Assembly: GCF_002939865.1 (NCBI RefSeq)
Contig: NZ_MDEE01000029.1
Location: forward strand, 1 to 63,446
DNA: 63,446 nucleotides
Direction: 5' to 3'
Source of the DNA: Xanthomonas dyei
GTDB lineage: Bacteria > Pseudomonadota > Gammaproteobacteria > Xanthomonadales > Xanthomonadaceae
The notes beneath the pieces were generated by a model. It did not search any database, had not been told where the DNA came from, and saw nothing but the letters and a program-made list of their open reading frames with translations. Of this stretch, positions 47,222 to 56,638 are shown in pieces. Within the stretch, counting starts at the first letter, position 1, and every line of letters starts with the position of its first letter. A program made the translations under genes and the position numbers.

Positions 47222-49309
47222 GTGGTCGCAACTTATAACCTTGGCATGGTGCTGTTGTCGCTGGTGGTGGCCGTGTTGGCCTCCTACACCGCGCTGCATC
47301 TGGCCGCCCGCATGACCGCCAGCCGTGGCGGCATCGCCGCCGCATGGCTGGTGGGCGGCGCCATCTCGATGGGGATCGGCATCTGGTCGATGCACTTCGT
47401 CGGCATGCTGGCCTTCCGGCTGCCGATTCGGCTGGGCTACGACGCGGCGCTGACCGCCTACTCGATGCTGGCGGCCATCCTGGCCTCGGCGCTGGCGCTG
47501 TGGCTGACCTCGCAACCGCAACTGCCCTGGCTGCGGCTGGGCCTGGGCGCGGTGCTGATGGGGCTGGGGATCGCGCTGATGCACTACGTCGGCATGGGCG
47601 CGCTGCGCATGTCGCCCGCCATCACCTATGACCCGGCGCTGTTCGCGCTGTCGGTGGCGATCGCCGTCGGTGCGTCTGCCGCCGCGCTGTGGATCGCGTT
47701 CCGGTTGCGTCACGATGGCCGCCGCTACAGCCTGCGCCTGATCGCCGCCTTGATCATGGGCGTGGCGATCGTCGGCATGCATTACACCGGCATGGCCGCC
47801 GCGCAATTCGCACCCGGAAGCATCTGCGGCGCGGCCGCCGGAACGCACCTGCCGTTGTCGTGGCTGACCGCGGTGGTGGTGGCGGTCACGTTGGGCCTGC
47901 TGATCCTGGCGCTGGTGGTGTCCGTGCTGTCGCGCCGCCATCAGCAGCACACCGACGTGCTGGCGCAATCGCTGGCGCAGGCCAACGCCGATCTGGCGCT
48001 GGCCGCCCTGCACGATCCGCTCACCCGCCTGCCCAACCGGGTGCTGCTGCACGAGCACGTGCTGCAGAACATCGAGCGCGCGCAACGCGATGGGCAGCGC
48101 TTTGCGGTGATGCTGATCAATCTGGACGGCTTCAAGGTGGTCAACGACGGTTACGGCCATCGGGTCGGCGATCAATTGCTGGTGGTGGTGGCCGAACGCC
48201 TGAGCGCGCACCGGCGCGCGCACGGCAGCCTGGCGCGGCTGGGCGCGGATGAGTTCGTGCTGGTGGCCGATATCGCCGACCCGGAAGACGCTGCGGCCAT
48301 GGCCGGGCATCTGGTGCAGGCGTTGGCGGTGCCGTTTTTGGTCGGCGATCAAGAGCTGCGCCTGAGCAGCAGCATCGGGATTGCGCTATATCCGGAAGAT
48401 GCCGGCAGCGAGCACCAGTTGATGACGCACGCCGATGCGGCGATGGGCCACGCCAAGCAGGCCGGGCGCAACCGCTACCGCTTCTTCGAGCGCGCCATGA
48501 CCGACACCACCCGCGAGCGCCTGCAACTACTGCAGGATCTGCCGCGCGCGCTGGAATCGGGCCAGTTCGTGCTGCACTACCAGCCCAAATACTGCGCCGA
48601 CGACGGTCGCCCGATCGGCGCCGAGGCGCTGATCCGCTGGCAGCATCCAGAACGCGGCCTGGTGCCGCCGGACAGCTTCATTCCGCTGGCCGAACGCAGC
48701 GGCATGATCGGCCCGCTCGGCAGCTGGGTGCTGCAGCAGGCGTGCCGGCAGATGCGCGCGTGGCGCGACGCCGGCCACGGCGACTGGCGGGTGGCGGTGA
48801 ACCTGTCGGCCACTCAGCTGGCCTCGCCCAGCCTGCTCGATGAAGTGGCCACCACGCTGGCCGAGCATGCGATCGCCCCTGGTCAACTCACCCTGGAAAT
48901 CACCGAAACCATGGCCATGCGCGATGCCGACGCCTGCCTGCGCACCCTCGGCCAGCTCAATGCACTGGGCGTGCGCATTGCCATCGACGATTTTGGCACC
49001 GGTTATTCCAACCTGCTCTATCTGCGCAAGCTGCCCGCGCACGAGCTCAAGATCGATCGCAGCTTCGTGCAGGCCATGGACAGCGGCGCCGAAGACATCG
49101 CTATTGTAGCCGCGGTCGTGGCGCTGGCGCACACCATGCGCTTGCAGGTGGTGGCCGAAGGCGTGGAAACCGCCGCACAGCGCAACACCCTGGAACGGCT
49201 GGGCTGCGATCAACTGCAGGGCTATTTGCTCGGCCGTCCGATGGAGGCCGACCGCTTCATCGCGCTGGTCGTCGCCCAGCGCGACGGCCCGCGCCGCCTG
49301 GCCAGCTGA
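47222..49309 (+). CDS. MHYT-GGDEF-EAL c-di-GMP turnover protein
   Basis: The 695-aa product begins with an MHYT integral-membrane sensor domain; three MHYT-type motifs (SMHFVGM, LMHYVGM, GMHYTGM) lie among seven helices. MHYT domains are proposed to bind copper and sense O2, CO or NO. The GGDEF domain is degenerate (GADEF), so cyclase activity is doubtful. The EAL domain looks active: EALIRW, AVNLSA, LEITET, DDFGTGYSN, ELKIDRSF and VAEGVET are all present. It is probably a c-di-GMP phosphodiesterase opposing the two preceding cyclases. It starts with GTG. Confidence 0.92.
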   Translation: MVATYNLGMVLLSLVVAVLASYTALHLAARMTASRGGIAAAWLVGGAISMGIGIWSMHFVGMLAFRLPIRLGYDAALTAYSMLAAILASALALWLTSQPQLPWLRLGLGAVLMGLGIALMHYVGMGALRMSPAITYDPALFALSVAIAVGASAAALWIAFRLRHDGRRYSLRLIAALIMGVAIVGMHYTGMAAAQFAPGSICGAAAGTHLPLSWLTAVVVAVTLGLLILALVVSVLSRRHQQHTDVLAQSLAQANADLALAALHDPLTRLPNRVLLHEHVLQNIERAQRDGQRFAVMLINLDGFKVVNDGYGHRVGDQLLVVVAERLSAHRRAHGSLARLGADEFVLVADIADPEDAAAMAGHLVQALAVPFLVGDQELRLSSSIGIALYPEDAGSEHQLMTHADAAMGHAKQAGRNRYRFFERAMTDTTRERLQLLQDLPRALESGQFVLHYQPKYCADDGRPIGAEALIRWQHPERGLVPPDSFIPLAERSGMIGPLGSWVLQQACRQMRAWRDAGHGDWRVAVNLSATQLASPSLLDEVATTLAEHAIAPGQLTLEITETMAMRDADACLRTLGQLNALGVRIAIDDFGTGYSNLLYLRKLPAHELKIDRSFVQAMDSGAEDIAIVAAVVALAHTMRLQVVAEGVETAAQRNTLERLGCDQLQGYLLGRPMEADRFIALVVAQRDGPRRLAS

Positions 49310-49986
49310 GCAACAAACGACGTCGAACGACTCCCGGCCCAGCCTTCATGCTCAACGACTCCCAGCAGGCCGAGCACCGGCCTGGACGTGGAGCGGCTGA
49401 CAGCGCGTAGCGAGCGTCTGCCGGGCAGTGAGCGCAGTGGCGTTGTCGGCCGCATCCTGCGGTCACAGGCCCAGGCCAAGCGCCGAGTAGGTCGAGTGCG
49501 CGGTGCCCTCACCGCTCGCGGGACACGCCGTGAGCCCGTCCCTGGGGGCTCGATGGCGGCATCCATGCCGCCAACGGTCCCGCAAGCGGCGAGGACACCG
49601 CGCCAGACGGCCGGCGGGTGACTTTGACGAATAGAAGGCACTGCGCCAGACCGTTGCTGGTTGCTTGGTGAAAGCTCTGCACAGCGACTAGCGTGACTGG
49701 TCCTTGCCCGCTCACCGTCGCGGGACCCTTGGCGGCATGGATGCCACCAAGGAGCGTACATGGACGTACTTGCAGGGTGTCCTGCGATAGTGGGCAGGCA
49801 AGAACACTGCAGCCAAGTAGCAGATCAGCCGGCCTGCACTAGAGTGACGTCACCCAGTTTTGTTAGCCGCGCTTTTGTAGACCGACGGGCTGCCCTCGCC
49901 CCTCACCGTCGCCACAACCCTCCAGCAGCTCAACGTGGGGCCAGTGCTTTTTTCGATTCTCCAATCCCGATTCCCGCTCCGAAACT
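49310..49986. repeat. Repeat-rich spacer upstream of flhB
   Basis: There is no supported gene. The stretch 49490-49610 aligns by eye with 210-335 near flgG, sharing cgggacacgccgtga and the hairpin core gcggcatccatgccgc. 49690-49790 holds a related inverted piece (tggcggcatggatgccacca, then tacatggacgtac). Several short open frames over the repeat are chance. Confidence 0.7.
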
Positions 49987-50000
49987 GGAACGCCGCTTGC
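49987..50000 (+). promoter_or_regulatory. sigma-54 promoter of flhB
   Basis: CTGGAACGCCGCTTGC has GG at 49987-49988 and GC at 49999-50000, with correct spacing and TTGC. It lies 34 nt before the flhB ATG. Confidence 0.78.
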
Positions 50001-50033
50001 ATGAGACCAGGCTGATCCCCCACCGGCACCTCC

Positions 50034-51164
50034 ATGTCCGAGTCCGACGACGGCGGCGAGCGTACAGAGCTTCCCACCGAAAAACGCCTGCGCGAAGCGC
50101 GTGAGCAGGGCAACATCCCGCAATCGCGGGAGTTGTCCACCGCAGCGGTGTTCGGCGCCGGCGTGTTCGGCCTGATGGCGTTGGCCGGCGGCATCGGCGA
50201 TGGCGCGGCGGTGTGGATGAAGACCGCGCTCAGCCCCGACCCGAGGATGCGCGAGAACCCGATGGCGCTGTTCGGCCACTTCGGCGACCTGCTGATGCAG
50301 CTGCTGTGGGTGATGCTGCCGTTGATCGGCGTCTGCCTGCTGGCCGGGGTGGCCGGCCCGCTGCTGATGAGCGGCCTGCATTTTTCCAGCAAGGCCATCA
50401 TGCCCGACCTCACCAAGCTCAATCCGGCCAACGGGATCAAGCGCATGTGGGGCAGCAACAGCCTGGCCGAGCTGGTCAAGTCGATCCTGCGCCTGCTGTT
50501 CGTCGGCCTGGCGGCCTGGCTGTGCATCTCCAAGAACCTGCACGGCCTGCGCTCGCTGGTGAACCAGCCGCTGGAACAGGCCATCGGCAACGGCCTGCAC
50601 TTCACCAAGAGCCTGCTGCTCTACACCGCCGGCGCGCTGGTGCTGCTGGCCGCCATCGACGCGCCGTACCAGAAGTGGAACTGGATGCGGAAGCTCAAGA
50701 TGACGCGCGAAGAGATCAAGCGCGAGATGAAAGAAAGCGAGGGCAGCCCGGAAGTGAAGGGCCGCATCCGCCAGATGCAGATGCAGATGTCGCAGCGCCA
50801 GATGATGGAAGCGGTGCCCAAGGCCGACGTGGTGCTGATGAACCCGACCCACTACGCGGTGGCGCTCAAGTATGAAGGCGGCAAGATGCGCGCCCCGATC
50901 GTGGTGGCCAAGGGCGTGGACGAAATGGCCTTCCGTATCCGCGAAGCCTGCGAACAACACCGGGTGGCGATCGTCACCGCCCCGCCTTTGGCACGCGCCT
51001 TGTATAGGGAAGCTCAAATCGGCAAGGAAATTCCCGTGAGACTCTATTCGGTCGTGGCCCAGGTGCTCTCCTACGTCTACCAGTTGCGTGGCTGGAACGG
51101 CGGCCCGATGCCGGAATTGCCCTCGCTGGACGTGGATGAGTTCGGCAAGGGAGCCAGCGCATGA
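50034..51164 (+). CDS. flhB: Flagellar export switch protein FlhB
   Basis: FlhB is the export-gate protein that switches substrate class after self-cleavage. The 376-aa product has four membrane helices in its first about 210 residues. The cytoplasmic domain contains the autocleavage site N270-P-T-H (NPTHYAVALKY). The start SESDDGGERTELPTEKRLRE is typical. Its stop overlaps flhA (ATGA). Confidence 0.97.
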   Translation: MSESDDGGERTELPTEKRLREAREQGNIPQSRELSTAAVFGAGVFGLMALAGGIGDGAAVWMKTALSPDPRMRENPMALFGHFGDLLMQLLWVMLPLIGVCLLAGVAGPLLMSGLHFSSKAIMPDLTKLNPANGIKRMWGSNSLAELVKSILRLLFVGLAAWLCISKNLHGLRSLVNQPLEQAIGNGLHFTKSLLLYTAGALVLLAAIDAPYQKWNWMRKLKMTREEIKREMKESEGSPEVKGRIRQMQMQMSQRQMMEAVPKADVVLMNPTHYAVALKYEGGKMRAPIVVAKGVDEMAFRIREACEQHRVAIVTAPPLARALYREAQIGKEIPVRLYSVVAQVLSYVYQLRGWNGGPMPELPSLDVDEFGKGASA

Positions 51165-53254
51165 GCGCCCAACCCAGCCCGCTCAATGCTCGCCGCGTCA
51201 TGGAGTTGCTGCGCAACGGCCTGGGCGCCCCGCTGGCGCTGATGGCCATGCTGGCCATGCTGATGGTGCCGCTGGCCGCACCGGTGCTGGATGCGCTGTT
51301 CACCTTCAACATCGCCATCTCGCTGATGGTGCTGCTGGCGGTGATCTACGTGCAGCGCCCGCTGGAATTCACCATTTTCCCGATCGTGCTGCTGATGACC
51401 ACGATGCTCCGGCTGGCGCTGAATGTCGCCTCCAGCCGCGTGATCCTGATCAACGGCCAGGACGGCCACGCCGCGGCCGGCAAGGTCATCGAGGCCTTCG
51501 GCCAGTTCGTGATCGGCGGCAACTACGCCGTGGGTATCGTGGTGTTCGCGATCCTGACCATCATCAACTTCGTGGTCATCACCAAGGGTGCCGGGCGCGT
51601 GTCGGAAGTGACCGCCCGCTTCATCCTGGACGCCATGCCCGGCAAGCAGATGGCCATCGACGCCGACCTCAACGCCGGTTTGCTGACGCGCGAGGAAGCC
51701 AAGGCCCGCCGCGAAGAGGTCCGCGAAGAAGCCGACTTCTACGGCGCAATGGACGGTGCCAACAAGTTCATCCGCGGCGACGCCATCGCCGCCATCATGA
51801 TTTTGTTCATCAACCTCATCGGCGGCATGGCGGTGGGCATGTTCCAGCACGGAATGAGCTTTGTGGATGCCGCGTCCACCTACACCCTGCTGTCGATCGG
51901 CGACGGTCTGGTGGCGCAGCTACCGGCCCTGCTGGTGTCGTCTTCGGTCGCCTTGCTGGTGACCCGCGCCTCGCGTGCGCAGGACATGCGCGGCGCCATG
52001 ATCAGCCAGGTGTTCGGCCAGCACCGCGCACTGGCGGTGGCCGCCGCCATCCTGGGCCTGGTCGGCCTGGTGCCGGGCATGCCGAACGTCGCGTTTTTGA
52101 CGCTGGGCCTGATCCTGGGCGTGATCGCCTGGAAAATGTACAAGCGCAGCCTGGTGGTCGCCCCGACCGGCGACCCAGCCAGCGACCCCAAGGCCGCCGC
52201 CGCGGCGACCGCCGCGCAGGCCAGCGCCGAACTGAGCTGGGACGAACTGCGCCCGATCGACCCGCTGGGCCTGGAAGTGGGCTACCGGCTGATCCCGCTG
52301 GTGGACAAGCACCAGGGCGGCGAACTGATGGCGCGCATCAAGGGCGTGCGCCGCAAGCTCACCCAGGACATCGGCTTCCTGGTGCCGCCGGTGCATATCC
52401 GCGACAACCTGGAACTGTCGGCCAACGCCTATCGCCTGCTGGTGCATGGCGTGCCGGTAGCCACCGCCGAGATCTACCCCGACCGCGAGCTGGCGCTGGA
52501 CCCGGGCGGTGCGCTCGGCCAGCTGGACGGCATTCCCGGCAAGGACCCGGCATTCGGCCTGGATGCCACCTGGATCCAGGCCCATCAGCGCTCCTACGCC
52601 GAATCGATGGGCTACACCGTGGTCGACCCGGCCACCGTGGTGGCCACGCATCTGTCGCACCTGATCCGCGAACACGCCCCGGAGCTGCTCGGCCACGAAG
52701 AAGTGCAGCAGTTGCTGGCCACCCTGGCCAAGACCGCGCCCAAGATGGTGGAAGACCTCACCCCGAAGGCGCTGCCGCTGTCGGTGGTGGTGCGCGTGCT
52801 GCAGAACCTGCTGATCGAGCGGATCCCGGTGCGCCAGTTGCGCAAGATCGTCGAAGCGCTGGTCGAGCACGCCCCGCAGAGCCAGGACCCGGCCACCCTC
52901 ACCGCCGCGGTACGCACCTCGCTGGGCCGCTTCATCGTGCAGGAAATCGCCGGCATGTCTGCCGAACTGCCGGTATTCACGCTGGCCCCGCAGCTGGAGC
53001 GCGTGTTGCAGGAATCCACCCACGGTAACGGTGTGGCGCTGGAGCCCGGCCTGGCCGAGCGCCTGCACCAGAGCCTGGCCGATTGCGTCGGCAAACAGGA
53101 AGCCCGCAACGAACCGGCCGTGGTCCTGGTCCCCGGCACGGTCCGCGCCGCCCTGGCCCGCCTGGTCCGCCACAGCGTCCCCAGCCTGTCGGTGCTGGCG
53201 TATAGCGAAGTGCCGGAAGACAAACGCCTGAAGTTGGTCGGCACGATCAGCTGA
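51161..53254 (+). CDS. flhA: Flagellar export gate protein FlhA
   Basis: FlhA is the large export-gate ring that receives substrates and chaperones. The 697-aa product has about eight membrane helices in the first half, with the FHIPEP-family signature (TTMLRLALNVASSRVIL). A charged linker and the cytoplasmic ring-forming domain (about 370-697) follow. It overlaps flhB by 4 nt, and an 833-nt spacer follows. Confidence 0.97.
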   Translation: MSAQPSPLNARRVMELLRNGLGAPLALMAMLAMLMVPLAAPVLDALFTFNIAISLMVLLAVIYVQRPLEFTIFPIVLLMTTMLRLALNVASSRVILINGQDGHAAAGKVIEAFGQFVIGGNYAVGIVVFAILTIINFVVITKGAGRVSEVTARFILDAMPGKQMAIDADLNAGLLTREEAKARREEVREEADFYGAMDGANKFIRGDAIAAIMILFINLIGGMAVGMFQHGMSFVDAASTYTLLSIGDGLVAQLPALLVSSSVALLVTRASRAQDMRGAMISQVFGQHRALAVAAAILGLVGLVPGMPNVAFLTLGLILGVIAWKMYKRSLVVAPTGDPASDPKAAAAATAAQASAELSWDELRPIDPLGLEVGYRLIPLVDKHQGGELMARIKGVRRKLTQDIGFLVPPVHIRDNLELSANAYRLLVHGVPVATAEIYPDRELALDPGGALGQLDGIPGKDPAFGLDATWIQAHQRSYAESMGYTVVDPATVVATHLSHLIREHAPELLGHEEVQQLLATLAKTAPKMVEDLTPKALPLSVVVRVLQNLLIERIPVRQLRKIVEALVEHAPQSQDPATLTAAVRTSLGRFIVQEIAGMSAELPVFTLAPQLERVLQESTHGNGVALEPGLAERLHQSLADCVGKQEARNEPAVVLVPGTVRAALARLVRHSVPSLSVLAYSEVPEDKRLKLVGTIS

Positions 53255-53912
53255 GCCGAACGCACATCGTCGTCGCCCCCCTTCCGTAGGAGCGCACCCG
53301 GGCGCGACAGCGTTACCGGGACAGCCCCATCGCGCCCAGGTGCGCTCCTACGACGTACTGTGTCATCCGACAACGTGGGTGAGCTTTGATCCAGACGGGT
53401 TAACCGCTGGGATACGAGATCCCAAGAAGACAGCACAGCTCGGACTGGACAACGTCGCCGACACCGCTTGTGTAGGAGCGCACCCGGGCGCGACGACTTC
53501 ACCGGGACAGCCCATCGCGCCCAGGTGCGCTCCTACGAATGTCTCAGCGCTCCGGTAGAGCCCGACAGCCTCTATCGCGTTCTCCAGCAATCACAGCAGG
53601 CCGGCCACCAACCGCCAACGCCACGCGCCGGAAATCCGCCACTCGGCAAAACCCCCAATCGATTGCATGACACCGACTCCGGGAAGCATGACGCGCGCGA
53701 CGGTGTCGCGGTGCGCGCAGGCGTTCAATGCACTCCCAGACACCCGATCTGCCCCGCCGTCCAGCCCATGGGCACAGTCGAACCGGTGACAACGCCGCCA
53801 AACATCCAAATCGGTACAAGTACTTAGCGCCGCGCACCCGGCTCAGCATCAGCGCCCAGCCGCCCTCGCCCGCACCCACACCCCCTCGCCAAAAACCCAG
53901 CACCGCCGTTTT
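53255..53912. repeat. Spacer with paired xanthomonad hairpin repeats after flhA
   Basis: No gene is recognisable. Two copies of a 65-66-bp element lie at 53286-53351 and 53472-53536. Each is bounded by 13-bp inverted arms (gtaggagcgcacc / ggtgcgctcctac) with an inner inverted pair (gggcgcga / tcgcgccc). They are near-identical except in the central loop. The element is a common intergenic repeat type in Xanthomonas and may fold into a long hairpin RNA. The remaining sequence up to the flhF promoter shows nothing clear. Confidence 0.85.
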
Positions 53913-53926
53913 GGCACGCCGCGTGC
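53913..53926 (+). promoter_or_regulatory. sigma-54 promoter of flhF
   Basis: TTGGCACGCCGCGTGC has GG at 53913-53914 and GC at 53925-53926. The -24 half is perfect and the -12 half has GTGC in place of TTGC, as at flgG. The leader to the flhF ATG would be about 150 nt. Confidence 0.78.
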
Positions 53927-54087
53927 ATTAGCTCTGGCGAGACCGCAGACAGCACCACCGCTGCGGGGCGGATGGCAGGACTTGGAACAACCGAACGGGA
54001 CAGGCAACTCATGACGCTGGCAACACACCCACATTCATCGCGCACCCGTCCGGCGTCCGGCGGGTCCCGTTCCTGGAGGCACGTGGC

Positions 54088-55767
54088 ATGAAGATCAAAC
54101 GCTTTGTCGCCCCGGACATGCGCACCGCATTCCGCATGGTGCGTGAAGAGCACGGCCCAGATGCAGTGATCCTGTCCAACCGTCGTACCGCTGAAGGCAT
54201 CGAGATCGTCGCCGCCAGCAACTACGACGAAGAACTCGTGCAGCGTGCGCTGGAAACCGCACGCTCCGATGCGCCGATCACCCACACCGCTCCGCTGCAG
54301 CAGGCGCCCGTGCAGCAGGCTCCGGTGCAGGCCGCTGCTCGCCCCGCCGCACCGGTGCACGCCCCGCTCAAGCCGGCCGCCGAGACCGGCATGAGCCACC
54401 GCCAGCGCGTTGCCAGCGCCGCCGAAGACATGATCGCCGCCATGGCGCTGCGTCAGCCGGTCAGCGTGCCGCGCCAAGCCCCGGTGGCCGCTCCGATCCG
54501 CAGCGTAGCGCCGATGCCGGCCGTGCAGGATGTCGCCGCCCCGGTTGCGCAGCGTCAGGAACACGCGCTGTCGGCCGTGCCGGAACAGCTGTTCGCCGAC
54601 TTTTTGACTACCGCCCCGGTGCAGCGCCCCGCCGTGCAGGCCGCTCCGGTGCAGGCGCCGACCCCGGTCGTTGCCGCAGCCCTCGCCGCCCCGGCTTACG
54701 CCGCACATGGGCAGGACGACGATGCATTCGCCGACGAAGCCGACTTCGACCTGGACGACGCGCTGCCGCAGATCCTGCCGCCGGCCGCGTTGCCGCCGAT
54801 CGTCGTCGCCCCCGCCGCACTGGCCGCGGTGCCGGTGGCCGCCGCGCCGCTCCCGCAGAACGATGAAGAACTCAAGCAGCTGCGTGGCGAACTGGCGCTG
54901 ATGCGCCAGATGATCGAGCGCGAAATGAACCGCCTCACCGACGAGCGCCTGCGTGGCTCCCCGGTGCGGGCGCAGGCGCTGGAGCTGATGGACGACTACG
55001 GCTTCGATGCCGGCCTGACCCGCGATGTCGCCATGCAGATCCCGGCCGACACCGAATTGCACCGCGGCCGCGGGCTGATGTTGGGCCTGCTGTCCAAGCG
55101 TCTGCCGGTGGCTCCGATCGACCCGCTGGAACGCGGCGGCGTGATCGCCTTGGTCGGCCCGACCGGTGCCGGCAAGACCACCACCATCGCCAAGCTGGCG
55201 CAGCGCTTCGCCGCCCAGCACGCCCCGCGCGACGTGGCCCTGGTCACCACCGACACCTTGCGCGTCGGTGGCCGCGAGCAGCTGCACAGCTACGGCCGCC
55301 AGCTCGGCATCGCCGTGCACGAGGCCGATAGCGCCGAAAGCCTGCTCGCGCTGCTGGATCGCCTGCGCGACTACAAGCTGGTGCTGATCGACACCGCCGG
55401 CATGGGCCAGCGCGACCGCGCCCTGGCTGCCCAGCTCAACTGGCTGCGCGCCGCCCAGCAGGTCACCTCGCTGCTGGTGCTGCCCGCCAACTCCCATTTT
55501 GCCGACCTCGACGAGGTCGTGCGCCGCTTCGCCCACGCCAAACCCCAAGGCGTGGTGCTGACCAAACTCGACGAGACCGGCCGCTTCGGCAGCGCCTTGT
55601 CGGTAGTGGTCGACCACCAACTGCCCATCACCTGGGTGACTGACGGACAGCGGGTCCCCGACGACCTGCACCGCGCCAATGCCGCCAGTCTCGTTCTTCG
55701 TCTTGAAGATTTACGGCGCGCTGCCGATAAGCCCTGTACTCCGGAGCACAACCATGCAGTCGCGTGA
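54088..55767 (+). CDS. flhF: Flagellar SRP-like GTPase FlhF
   Basis: FlhF sets the polar site of flagellar assembly. The 559-aa product has the N-terminal B domain (MKIKRFVAPDMRTAFRMVRE), a long Ala/Pro/Gln-rich linker (about 75-265) and the NG GTPase domain with P-loop GPTGAGKT (357-364), TTDTLRVGG and DTAGMG. The linker is unusually long and repetitive (runs of QAPVQ). It overlaps flhG by 14 nt. The pair implies a single polar flagellum, known for Xanthomonas. Confidence 0.96.
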   Translation: MKIKRFVAPDMRTAFRMVREEHGPDAVILSNRRTAEGIEIVAASNYDEELVQRALETARSDAPITHTAPLQQAPVQQAPVQAAARPAAPVHAPLKPAAETGMSHRQRVASAAEDMIAAMALRQPVSVPRQAPVAAPIRSVAPMPAVQDVAAPVAQRQEHALSAVPEQLFADFLTTAPVQRPAVQAAPVQAPTPVVAAALAAPAYAAHGQDDDAFADEADFDLDDALPQILPPAALPPIVVAPAALAAVPVAAAPLPQNDEELKQLRGELALMRQMIEREMNRLTDERLRGSPVRAQALELMDDYGFDAGLTRDVAMQIPADTELHRGRGLMLGLLSKRLPVAPIDPLERGGVIALVGPTGAGKTTTIAKLAQRFAAQHAPRDVALVTTDTLRVGGREQLHSYGRQLGIAVHEADSAESLLALLDRLRDYKLVLIDTAGMGQRDRALAAQLNWLRAAQQVTSLLVLPANSHFADLDEVVRRFAHAKPQGVVLTKLDETGRFGSALSVVVDHQLPITWVTDGQRVPDDLHRANAASLVLRLEDLRRAADKPCTPEHNHAVA

Positions 55768-56638
55768 ATACGCAAAGCTGACCAACGCCTTCCCCCTGAC
55801 GGCGACCCGTCCCGAGCCCTTGGGCCCGGTGCGCACGATTGCCGTGACTGGTGGCAAGGGCGGCGTGGGCAAAACCAACATCTCCGCCAACCTGGCCGTG
55901 GCGCTTGCCGACATGGGCAAACGCACGCTGCTGCTGGACGCCGACCTTGGCCTGGCCAACCTGGATGTGGTCTTGGGCCTGTCGCCCAAGTTCACCCTGG
56001 CCGACCTGATCGCCGGCCGCTGCACGCTCGATGAAGTGATCATCGAAGGCCCGGGCGGCGTGTTGGTGGTGCCGGCCGCCTCCGGTCGCCGCCACATGGC
56101 GGAACTGGCTCCGGCCCAGCACATCGGCCTGGTCAATGTGTTCTCCGAACTGGAACGCGACCTGGACGTGATGGTCATCGACACCGCCGCCGGCATCACC
56201 GACAGCGTGCTGACCTTCTGCCAGGCCGCCCAGGACACCGTGGTGGTGGTCTGCGACGAGCCGGCCTCGATCACCGACGCCTACGCGCTGATCAAGGTGC
56301 TCTCGCGCGAACGCGGCGTGGACCGCCTGCAGATCATCGCCAACATGGTGCGCGACCCCAACGAAGGCCGCCTGCTGTACGACAAGCTCTCGCGCGTGTG
56401 CGAAAAGTTCCTCGGCGATGTGTCGCTCAACTATCTCGGCCACGTGCCGCAGGACGACTGGTTGCGCCTGTCGGTGCAGCGTCAGCAACCCGTCATCAAG
56501 GCGTATCCCGCCAGCCCGTCGGCGCAGGCCATTGCCGAAATCGCACGCCGTACCTCGCGCTGGCAGGCTCCCACCGTGCCGCGCGGCAACGTCGAGTTCT
56601 TTGTCGAACGCATCATCCAACGGGGAGTGGCCGCATGA
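55754..56638 (+). CDS. flhG: MinD-like flagellar number regulator FlhG (FleN)
   Basis: FlhG restricts flagellar number and in Pseudomonas (as FleN) restrains FleQ. The 294-aa product has the deviant Walker A motif GGKGGVGKT (33-41), LLLDADLGLANLD and VIDTAAG. The N-terminal residues before the P-loop include a short region (LTNAFPL) resembling the DQAxxLR-type FlhF-activating segment only loosely. The ATG at 55754 lies inside the flhF end. Confidence 0.95.
   Translation: MQSREYAKLTNAFPLTATRPEPLGPVRTIAVTGGKGGVGKTNISANLAVALADMGKRTLLLDADLGLANLDVVLGLSPKFTLADLIAGRCTLDEVIIEGPGGVLVVPAASGRRHMAELAPAQHIGLVNVFSELERDLDVMVIDTAAGITDSVLTFCQAAQDTVVVVCDEPASITDAYALIKVLSRERGVDRLQIIANMVRDPNEGRLLYDKLSRVCEKFLGDVSLNYLGHVPQDDWLRLSVQRQQPVIKAYPASPSAQAIAEIARRTSRWQAPTVPRGNVEFFVERIIQRGVAA

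Noticed and set aside
49388..49761. Several 60-180-residue frames on both strands upstream of flhB
   Set aside because: They cover the same repeat family seen near flgG and are Arg/Pro/Ser-rich chance frames.
53468..53827. 119-residue frame downstream of flhA
   Set aside because: It begins inside a hairpin repeat and shows no recognisable domain or ribosome-binding site.
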